Assembly (NCBI GenBank): GCA_021731215.1
Contig: JAKFXU010000015.1
Span: forward strand, 1 to 8,689
DNA: 8,689 nt
From: Rhodoferax sp.
GTDB lineage: Bacteria; Pseudomonadota; Gammaproteobacteria; Burkholderiales; Burkholderiaceae_C
Reading direction: 5' to 3'
Below the pieces are notes generated by a model that was given only the letters and a program-made list of their open reading frames with translations, searched no databases and had not been told where the DNA came from. A program made the position numbers and the translations under genes. Of the stretch, positions 1 to 5,292 are shown one piece after another (the first letter of the stretch is position 1; every line of letters starts with the position of its first letter).

Positions 1-1
1 G

Positions 2-778
2 CGCCTGTCGGACGGCCAGGTGTTCGCCTTCGCCGCCGCGCCGATCCAGATCGACGGTCTCGACATTGCCATCAGCGCCGGCAGCGCGGCGGCCGGCGAC
101 CGCTTTCTGATCACGCCCTTCAGTGCGGCGGCGTCGAGCATCGCCACCGCGTTTGCCTCACCGCGCGCGTTGGCCATGGCCAGCCCGGTGGCGGCCAGCG
201 CCGGCAGCCTCAACCAGGGCACGCTGGCGGTGGCGAGCCTGGCAGCGCGCTCGCTGCCAGCGCCGGCGGCAGTGACACTGACCTTCACCGCGCCCGGCAG
301 CTACACCCGCTCCGACACCGGCACCACCACTTACCCCTACACGCCGGGTCAGGCGATTGAATTCAATCTGCTGGCGCCGGGCAGCAGCGGTTGGTCGCTC
401 ACGCTCATGGGCAGCGCCCAGGCCGGTGACAGCTTCACCGTGGCGCCCAACGCCTACCCGATGCTCAACGCCGGCAATGCCGAAGCCATGCTGGCCCTGC
501 GCGATGTCGCCATGTTTGACGGCGCCGCCCTGACCGACGGCTACGCCAGCGCCATGTCGGAGATCGGCGTGCGGGTACAGAGCGCGAGCTTTGCGGCCGA
601 GGTGTCGCGCTCGATTGCCAACAATATCGAGCGCGACCGCACCAGCGTGGCCGGCGTCAATCTGGACGAAGAAGCGGCCAAGCTGCTGCAGTACCAGCAG
701 GCCTATCAGGCCTCGGCCAAGATGCTGCAGATTGCGCAAAGCATTTTTGACACCTTGTTGCAGACCGTGGTCCGTTAA
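2..778 (+). CDS. flgK: Flagellar hook-associated protein 1 (FlgK), C-terminal part, 5' truncated by the window edge
   Basis: FlgK forms the first junction ring between the flagellar hook and filament and is exported through the flagellar type III system. The frame is open from the window edge (first complete codon at 2), so about 258 C-terminal residues are present; the apparent GTG at 20 is an internal valine, not a start. The last roughly 40 residues carry the conserved C-terminal helix of hook-basal-body/hook-associated proteins (NLDEEAAKLLQYQQAYQASA, then MLQIAQSIFDTLLQTVVR), which packs against the N-terminal helix in the D0 domain. The upstream part is Ala/Gly/Ser/Thr-rich beta domain sequence (D2/D3 type) with two related stretches: DGLDIAISAGSAAAGDRF, and GQAIEFN followed by LTLMGSAQAGDSFTVAPN. 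flgL follows after 22 bp, the usual flgKL order. The TAA stop is at 776-778. Identity is secure; the missing N-terminus lies to the left. Confidence 0.95.
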   Translation, partial: RLSDGQVFAFAAAPIQIDGLDIAISAGSAAAGDRFLITPFSAAASSIATAFASPRALAMASPVAASAGSLNQGTLAVASLAARSLPAPAAVTLTFTAPGSYTRSDTGTTTYPYTPGQAIEFNLLAPGSSGWSLTLMGSAQAGDSFTVAPNAYPMLNAGNAEAMLALRDVAMFDGAALTDGYASAMSEIGVRVQSASFAAEVSRSIANNIERDRTSVAGVNLDEEAAKLLQYQQAYQASAKMLQIAQSIFDTLLQTVVR

Positions 779-786
779 CGTGAACC

Positions 787-794
787 AAGAGGAG
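787..794 (+). promoter_or_regulatory. Ribosome binding site of flgL
   Basis: AAGAGGAG ends 6 nt before the ATG at 801. It is a near-consensus Shine-Dalgarno sequence in the short flgK-flgL gap and fixes the flgL start. Confidence 0.85.
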
Positions 795-800
795 TAATAA

Positions 801-2006
801 ATGCGACTGGGCACCGCCAACAGCTACGACAACGCGCTGCAGAACCTGTACACGCGCCAGTCCGAACTCTCCAGCCAGCAGGAGAAACTGACCTCGGGCA
901 AGAACATCAACCGCCCGGGCGACGACCCGACCGGCGCGGCGCAGGCCGAACGCGCCCTGACGCGCATCGCGCGCGTCGCCACCGAGCAGCGCGCGCTGGA
1001 GGTGCAGCGCAATTCCATCACCATGGCCGAGTCCACCTTGGGCGAGGCCACCAGCCTGGCCCAGACCCTGCGCCAACTGGTGGTCAGCGCCGGCAACGGC
1101 GGCTTCAACGGGCGCGACCGCGCCACCATTGCCCAGCAGATGAAGGGGCTGCGCGAGCAGTTGTTTGCGCTGGCCAACCGCACCGACACCAACGGCATTC
1201 CCCTGTTTGGCGGCCTGGGCGGGCCGGCGGCTCCCTTTATCGACGCCACCAGCGGTGTCACCTTCAACGGAGTCGCCGGTCAGCGCGCCAGCACAGAAAT
1301 CAGCGTGCCCGGCGCCATGAACGGCCAGGCCGTCTGGATGAATGTGCCCTCCGGCAACGGTAGTTTTGAGCTGGCACTGGGCGGCGGCAACAGCGGCACG
1401 CTCTGGACCGATACCGGGCAGGTGCTGTCCCCGGCGGCGCTAACCGGCAACAACTACAGCGTCGAGTTCAGTGTCGTGGGCGGCGTCACCAGCTATAACG
1501 TTTTTGACGACACGCTCGACCCCACCCATGCGGGGCCACCCCTGCTGGCCGCGCAACCCTACGTGGCCGGCCAGGCGATCGGCTTTGACGGCCTGTCCTT
1601 CATCGCGCACGGCGCGCCCGCCAATGGCGATGTGTTGCAGATCAGCCCCAGCACGCAAACCAATATTTTCAAGATCGTCGACGACGCGATTGCCAGTATC
1701 GACGGCGCCCCGAGCGACAACCGGCTGAGCCAGGCGATTGCGCTGGCGCTGCGGCAGTTCGACGCCGGCATGGACCGGCTGCAGGCCGCGCGCGGCCAGG
1801 CCGGCCACTGGCTCAACCGCAGCGACAACATCGAGAACAGCCAGAGCGGGCGCACCCTGCAACTGTCGGCCGACAAGTCGCGCGCCGAAGACCTCGACAT
1901 GGTCAAGGGCATCTCCGACTTCTCCAAATTCCAGACCGGCTACCAGGCCGCGCTGCAGTCCTACGCCCAGGTGCAAAAGCTGTCGCTGTTCAATTACATT
2001 AGCTGA
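801..2006 (+). CDS. flgL: Flagellar hook-associated protein 3 (FlgL)
   Basis: FlgL is the second hook-filament junction protein, placed between FlgK and the flagellin filament. The 401-residue protein has the flagellin-type N-terminal helical domain (about residues 1-135, with TSGKNINRPGDDP at 31-43 and heptad-like helices after it) and the matching C-terminal helix (about 345-401, SDFSKFQTGYQAALQSYAQV then QKLSLFNYI). A Gly/Ser/Thr-rich beta insert lies between them (about 136-290). It is longer than the roughly 317-residue enteric FlgL because of this central insert; from general knowledge, about 400 residues is usual in betaproteobacteria. Residues 257-284 (GQAIGFDGLSFIAHGAPANG and onward) echo stretches in the FlgK beta domain. 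The start is set by a strong ribosome site. It is probably co-transcribed with flgK, and no promoter is visible in the 22-bp gap. Confidence 0.96.
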   Translation: MRLGTANSYDNALQNLYTRQSELSSQQEKLTSGKNINRPGDDPTGAAQAERALTRIARVATEQRALEVQRNSITMAESTLGEATSLAQTLRQLVVSAGNGGFNGRDRATIAQQMKGLREQLFALANRTDTNGIPLFGGLGGPAAPFIDATSGVTFNGVAGQRASTEISVPGAMNGQAVWMNVPSGNGSFELALGGGNSGTLWTDTGQVLSPAALTGNNYSVEFSVVGGVTSYNVFDDTLDPTHAGPPLLAAQPYVAGQAIGFDGLSFIAHGAPANGDVLQISPSTQTNIFKIVDDAIASIDGAPSDNRLSQAIALALRQFDAGMDRLQAARGQAGHWLNRSDNIENSQSGRTLQLSADKSRAEDLDMVKGISDFSKFQTGYQAALQSYAQVQKLSLFNYIS

Positions 2007-2029
2007 CATCGCCTCTCCTACCGTTCACC

Positions 2030-3283
2030 ATGTCCCATACCGTGCTTGACAATGTCGCCCTCGGCTACCAGTTGCTGTGGGACCGCCTGCGCCAGCTCAG
2101 TGGCGTTCAGCTGTTCGTCGGCAGCGACGACGCCAACCCGGCCGATGCCCCGCATCTGCTCAGTGCGCTGGACGACCTGTGGTCCGAGCAGGCCCCGGTA
2201 CTGCTGCTGTCGGTGCCGTCGCCCCGGCTGTTGGGCGAGCTGCTCGATTGCGCCGGGCCCGGCAGTCCGTGGCTGGAAGTGCATGAACTGCAATTGCGCG
2301 ACCCGGCCCTGGCGCGGCGCGTGCAGCAGGGGCATCAGCGCGGCCTGCGGCTGATCTGGCGCGGCGAGCCGGGGCAGCGCCCCGGCGCCGAGCTGGCCCC
2401 GTGCTTTTTACGCCAGATCGTCAACCTTAGCGCCGCCGAGGCGCTGGCCGGCTTGCGCGTATCGCTGCGCCAGCACAACGCCGGCGAAGCCCTGCCGGGC
2501 GACCGCCTGAGCAGCCCGGTGCAAGCCGGTCAGATTTACGAGGCGCTGGCCAGCCGGGTGCTGGCCGAACACTGTCTGGATCAACAAGGCGCCTGGGGCC
2601 TGGCCGGCTGGCCGCTGGAGGACGTGCTGCACGGCTATCGGCAGCAAAGAATCCAGCCCGAGCAGCGCGCCATCGTGCGCCTGATCGAAGCCATCGACGC
2701 CGATGATTCGGTCGAGCAGCTCGAGCACATTCTGAGCGCGGAACCAATCCTGAGCTATCGCTTCCTGCGCTACACCAACTCGGCCGGTCTGGGCCTGCGC
2801 GCCGAGATCGAGTCGCTGCGCCAGGGTCTGATGGTACTGGGCCTGTCGCAACTGCGCGCCTGGCTGCTGGAACAGTTGCCCCATGCCAACAGCGACCTCA
2901 ATCTGCAGCCGGTGCGCGCCGCCATGGTGCTGCGCGCGCGCCTGATGGAGCATCTGCTCGACGCCGGCGACGGCGACGATTTGCGGCGCGACATTTATCT
3001 GTGCGGCCTGCTGTCGCAGCTTGACCTGCTGCTGGGCGAACCGCTGGCGCCGGCGCTGGCGCGGGTGCCGCTGTCGGCGCACAGCACAGCGGCCATCCTG
3101 AGCCAGTCCGGGCCCTACCTGCCCTACCTGGAAGTGGCCACCGCGCTCGAGTCGCCCCACACCCAAAGCACGCGCGCGCTCTGCCAAGCGCACCAGATGG
3201 ACATGGAAGCGGTCAATCGCTCGGTGTTGCGCACCCTGTCCCACGCCCGGGCGCACCCGGCCAAGGGCTTGCTGCTGGTGTGA
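2030..3283 (+). CDS. Signal transduction protein with degenerate EAL-like N-terminus and C-terminal HDOD domain
   Basis: This is a 417-residue cytoplasmic protein with no signal peptide or membrane segment. Residues about 210-400 fit the HDOD domain, a helical relative of HD phosphohydrolases that lacks the metal-binding His/Asp ligands and is thought to act as a signalling or protein-interaction module. The most typical stretch is SVEQLEHILSAEPILSYRFL then RYTNSAGLG, followed by LRQGLMVLGLSQLRAWLL. Residues 1-200 resemble the N-terminal half of YuxH-type EAL-HDOD proteins, but I see no E-A/V-L catalytic motif or metal-binding acids, so c-di-GMP hydrolysis is unlikely. Its place 23 bp downstream of flgL, in the same direction, suggests a role in motility or chemotaxis control; that is inference. 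The ATG at 2030 is the first in-frame Met and has no clear Shine-Dalgarno, so the gene may depend on readthrough or coupling from flgL. The HDOD call is fairly sure, the EAL remnant less so. Confidence 0.8.
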   Translation: MSHTVLDNVALGYQLLWDRLRQLSGVQLFVGSDDANPADAPHLLSALDDLWSEQAPVLLLSVPSPRLLGELLDCAGPGSPWLEVHELQLRDPALARRVQQGHQRGLRLIWRGEPGQRPGAELAPCFLRQIVNLSAAEALAGLRVSLRQHNAGEALPGDRLSSPVQAGQIYEALASRVLAEHCLDQQGAWGLAGWPLEDVLHGYRQQRIQPEQRAIVRLIEAIDADDSVEQLEHILSAEPILSYRFLRYTNSAGLGLRAEIESLRQGLMVLGLSQLRAWLLEQLPHANSDLNLQPVRAAMVLRARLMEHLLDAGDGDDLRRDIYLCGLLSQLDLLLGEPLAPALARVPLSAHSTAAILSQSGPYLPYLEVATALESPHTQSTRALCQAHQMDMEAVNRSVLRTLSHARAHPAKGLLLV

Positions 3284-3319
3284 CGGAGTGACGCGACGCC
3301 TGTTGCGTACCAAGAACCC

Positions 3320-3338
3320 TGTAAACCAATGATTTACA
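3320..3338. repeat. Perfect 6-bp inverted repeat TGTAAA-7-TTTACA
   Basis: TGTAAA at 3320-3325 is matched by TTTACA at 3333-3338 around a 7-base loop. Beyond a C/A mismatch, two more C-G pairs (3317-3318 with 3340-3341) could extend it. No T tract follows on the + strand, so it is a poor classical terminator. It could be a weak hairpin, a protein site or a fragment of mobile DNA; sequence alone does not decide. Confidence 0.5.
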
Positions 3339-3359
3339 AGGAGCTTTCTACGTCCAGAC

Positions 3360-3382
3360 GGGGACTTTCAAGTGTCCCCTTT
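3360..3382 (+). terminator. Candidate weak terminator after the HDOD gene
   Basis: GGGGAC (3360-3365) pairs with GTCCCC (3374-3379) across an 8-base loop and is followed by TTT, then GG. The stem is short and the T run has only three or four bases, so termination efficiency is doubtful. It is the best candidate in the convergent gap for ending + strand transcription from the flagellar side. Confidence 0.35.
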
Positions 3383-3441
3383 GGCGTTGCAAAACCGGCT
3401 CGCGAATTCCGAAAAGACACAGAGTTTTCTTTGTACCTGTC

Positions 3442-4395
3442 TTAACCTGAAGTTCCACCCACCTGACCTGTCAGCTCGATCGGCGACTCGCTGCCCTCCG
3501 GTGTGAGCATCACCTCCATCGCTTTCGCTCGAAACTCACGCGGACTCAAACCGGTGTGTTTCCGAAAAAACCGGCCGAAGTAAGTCTCATCCGCAAAACC
3601 CAAAACATAGGCCAGCTGCTTGACGCTGTTGCCGGTGTAGACCAGCACGCGCTGGGCTTCGTGAATCAGGCGCGCGTTGATGATGTCCAGGCTCGATACG
3701 CCCAGCACCTCGCGGCACAGGCGCGACAGTTGGCCGGGGGTAATGCCAAGTTGCTCGGCGTAGGCCAGGATAGGCAAATGCTTTTTGTAGTTTTCATCGA
3801 CCATGGCCCGGAATTTTTCAATCTGCATGGTCTTGCGTGAGTTCGCGTTCATGGGCGCGGCCACTGTCACATGGCTGAGGCGCGCCATCTGCACACAAAC
3901 GGCCGCCAGCAGCGCCATGCCCGCCGTCGACTGACCGACCGCTTGCACATGCGCCTCGCGCTCGATCGCCAGAAACAGCGGCATCAGTGACTCGGCGTGG
4001 CGGCTGGCATCGTCCAGGGCAATGGCCGCGGGCTTGCGGATGATGGGCAGCAACTCCGGCCCGGCCACGTTCATCAGCGCCTCCAGCGGCCGTTGCGCCG
4101 CCGTGACGACCGGGCCATTGACATCCTCGGAGAAGCTGAAGCCATGCACGGTTTGTGCAGGAATCCACAACAAACTGGGCGCTTTCACTCGCACCTTGGT
4201 GTGGTCCAGCAACACTTCTGCCGAACCTTGCACGACATACAGGATCTGGATCAGGGCATCGTGCTTGTGCGGCCGGATGGTCCAGTTGTACGGGCGGGAA
4301 CGCTGGGGAATCCACTCAAAATCAAACGAGCTCTGCCAGCCGGGCTGCGCCTGGATGCCATAAAGCGAATAGTTAGGGATAACCCTGATGGTCAC
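3442..4395 (-). CDS. AraC-family transcriptional regulator (cupin sensor plus AraC DNA-binding domain)
   Basis: A 317-residue regulator. Residues about 35-100 form a cupin-like effector-binding domain (RPHKHDALIQILYVVQGSAE, then LLWIPAQTVHGF). Residues about 207-292 form the two-helix-turn-helix AraC DNA-binding domain. The first HTH is at 209-232 (ILAYAEQLGITPGQLSRLCR). The second is at 257-289 (SVKQLAYVLGFADETYFGRF, then FRKHTGLSPREF), close to the family signature. The layout resembles PobR/HpaA-type activators of aromatic acid catabolism. The start is GTG at 4395-4393: an in-frame TGA lies only three codons upstream, so no earlier start is possible, and GGTGA at 4406-4402 is a modest Shine-Dalgarno. 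It is divergent from the catabolic operon with 108 bp between, and direct repeats typical of an AraC-family operator lie in that gap. It therefore most likely activates the operon and controls itself; the effector is unknown (perhaps the pathway acid or its CoA ester). Confidence 0.93.
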   Translation of the reverse strand: MTIRVIPNYSLYGIQAQPGWQSSFDFEWIPQRSRPYNWTIRPHKHDALIQILYVVQGSAEVLLDHTKVRVKAPSLLWIPAQTVHGFSFSEDVNGPVVTAAQRPLEALMNVAGPELLPIIRKPAAIALDDASRHAESLMPLFLAIEREAHVQAVGQSTAGMALLAAVCVQMARLSHVTVAAPMNANSRKTMQIEKFRAMVDENYKKHLPILAYAEQLGITPGQLSRLCREVLGVSSLDIINARLIHEAQRVLVYTGNSVKQLAYVLGFADETYFGRFFRKHTGLSPREFRAKAMEVMLTPEGSESPIELTGQVGGTSG

Positions 4396-4412
4396 ATTGC
4401 ATCACCGGTAAG

Positions 4413-4452
4413 TCGCCCGAATTGTCCTGCTCTTCGCGCGAATCGTCAAGCT
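4413..4452 (+). promoter_or_regulatory. Candidate AraC-family operator: two 19-bp direct repeats, 21 bp apart
   Basis: TCGCCCGAATTGTCCTGCT (4413-4431) and TCGCGCGAATCGTCAAGCT (4434-4452) agree at 15 of 19 positions and start exactly 21 bp apart, two helical turns. AraC-family dimers such as AraC at araI1-I2 bind direct repeats with this spacing, each monomer reading about 17 bp. The site lies between the regulator gene and the operon it probably controls. The second copy also contains the 10-bp palindrome TTCGCGCGAA (4433-4442). I found no third copy one period to either side. Confidence 0.6.
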
Positions 4453-4478
4453 GGCCAGACCCTCCAAAGCGAACAATC

Positions 4479-4499
4479 CCTCATCCACTTTTGATGAGG
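4479..4499 (+). promoter_or_regulatory. 7-bp inverted repeat covering the ribosome binding site of the first operon gene
   Basis: CCTCATC (4479-4485) and GATGAGG (4493-4499) are perfectly complementary around a 7-base loop. The right arm contains TGAGG, the only Shine-Dalgarno-like sequence before the ATG at 4504 (4 nt away) or the second in-frame ATG at 4510 (10 nt away). In RNA the hairpin would hide the ribosome site; as DNA it could be an operator. If transcription begins about 7 nt after the AACAAT -10 candidate, the left arm would be only partly transcribed, which favours the DNA-site reading or a promoter further upstream. Confidence 0.5.
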
Positions 4500-4503
4500 C
4501 CAT

Positions 4504-5286
4504 ATGTCAATGCGAGTTTTAGTTACCGGGGCCAGCCGCGGCATCGGCCGCGCCATCTGCCTGCGTCTGGCCAGCCAGGGTGCTGTCGTTGCCGCCTGCG
4601 CCTCGGCGCACGCGGAGGAACTCAAGGCGGTGGTTGAAGAGGCGGCGCGCCTGGGTGGCCGGCTGCTGCCGCTGATTGGCGACCTGGCCGATGCGGCAAC
4701 GCCGGCCCGCCTGGTGCAGCAGGCTATCGCGTCACTGGGCGGACTGGACGCGGTGGTGTCCAACGCCGGTGTCTCGCGTCCGGCTTCGCTGGTCAATCTG
4801 GAACTGGCCGACTGGGACTATCTGCTTGCGGTCAATGTCCGTGCGCCCTGGCTGCTGGCCAAAGCGGCCTACCCGGCGCTGCTTGAGAGCGGCGGCAGTT
4901 TTGTTGCGGTGGCGTCGATGTCGGGGCTGCAGCCTTACCCCGGCATGGGCGCCTACAGCCCCAGCAAGGCGGCGGTGCTGATGCTGGTGCGCACGCTGGC
5001 GCAGGAGTGGGCGGGGGACGGCATCCGTGTCAACGCAGTGTCGCCGGGCTTGATCCACACCTCCCTGACGGCACGTATCTATGCCGATCCGGCCACCAAG
5101 GCGGCGCGCGAGGTACTGGTGCCCATGCACCGCATAGGCGCGCCGGACACCGATATCGCTGGCATTGTGGCGTTTCTGATCGGCCCGGACGCCGGCTACA
5201 TCAGCGGACAGAACATTCTGGCGGACGGCGGCTTGCTGGACGCGGTGCACGGACTCATCGCCGGCCGGCCGGCCAGCGAAAGATAA
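4504..5286 (+). CDS. Short-chain dehydrogenase/reductase (FabG-like), first gene of the catabolic operon
   Basis: A 260-residue classical SDR, normal length for the family, oxidising or reducing a hydroxyl/keto group with NAD(P). It has the nucleotide-binding TGASRGIG at 8-15, SNAG at 86-89 (in place of NNAG), active-site Asn111, Ser138, Tyr151 and Lys155 (YSPSK), and the VNAVSPG motif at 176-182. The end of the second beta strand reads AACASAHAE with no acidic residue at the NAD-discriminating position, a pattern compatible with NADP(H); that is inference. The substrate is unknown. A hydroxyacyl-CoA or ring hydroxyl of the same pathway is likely from the operon context. The start may be ATG 4504 or the second ATG at 4510 (residue 3), which is better spaced from the TGAGG ribosome site. 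The end is G/C-repetitive (three tandem GGCC units near 5263-5274). The ligase gene follows after 6 bp. Confidence 0.9.
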   Translation: MSMRVLVTGASRGIGRAICLRLASQGAVVAACASAHAEELKAVVEEAARLGGRLLPLIGDLADAATPARLVQQAIASLGGLDAVVSNAGVSRPASLVNLELADWDYLLAVNVRAPWLLAKAAYPALLESGGSFVAVASMSGLQPYPGMGAYSPSKAAVLMLVRTLAQEWAGDGIRVNAVSPGLIHTSLTARIYADPATKAAREVLVPMHRIGAPDTDIAGIVAFLIGPDAGYISGQNILADGGLLDAVHGLIAGRPASER

Positions 5287-5292
5287 ATTGCC

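Larger units (their letters stand above)
3284..3441. other. Convergent intergenic region between the flagellar and catabolic blocks
   Basis: These 158 bp separate the stops of the HDOD gene (+) and the AraC-family gene (-). They are more A/T-rich than the flanking genes and hold no convincing reading frame. Visible structure: an inverted repeat at 3320-3338, a 6-bp G/C stem at 3360-3379 followed by TTT, and a long-loop inverted repeat, AAGACA at 3414-3419 with TGTCTT at 3438-3443, which overlaps the AraC stop codon and on the minus strand is followed by TTC. Some of these may terminate the two converging transcripts. No transposase remnant or tRNA could be recognised. Confidence 0.6.
4396..4503. 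promoter_or_regulatory. Divergent promoter region of the AraC-family regulator and the catabolic operon
   Basis: A 108-bp gap between two divergently transcribed starts. From left to right it holds the weak regulator ribosome site, a pair of 21-bp-spaced direct repeats (4413-4452), a possible -10 hexamer AACAAT (4472-4477) and a perfect 7-bp inverted repeat over the ribosome site of the first operon gene (4479-4499). AACAAT matches TATAAT at 4 of 6 positions; the hexamer 17 bp upstream (AGCTGG, 4449-4454) is a poor -35 and overlaps the right-hand direct repeat by four bases. That is the geometry expected of a promoter needing an AraC-type activator. The promoter hexamers are tentative. Confidence 0.6.

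Noticed and set aside
158..820. A 220-codon minus-strand open frame opposite flgK
   Set aside because: It lies wholly against a clear FlgK frame, has low-complexity Arg/Gly/Ala composition and no ribosome site; it is a GC-bias shadow.
2408..3313. A 301-codon minus-strand open frame opposite the HDOD gene
   Set aside because: Repetitive Gln/Ala/Arg/Val composition without domain motifs; the + strand frame has the HDOD pattern.
3414..3443. Inverted repeat AAGACA/TGTCTT as terminator of the AraC-family gene
   Set aside because: Only 6 A/T-leaning pairs, an 18-base loop and a very short T run; too weak to call as a terminator, so only noted in the intergenic entry.
5260..5274. Tandem GGCC units near the end of the first SDR gene
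   Set aside because: Lies in frame inside coding sequence (Ala-Gly-Arg-Pro codons) and is explained by high GC; no sign of a regulatory role.
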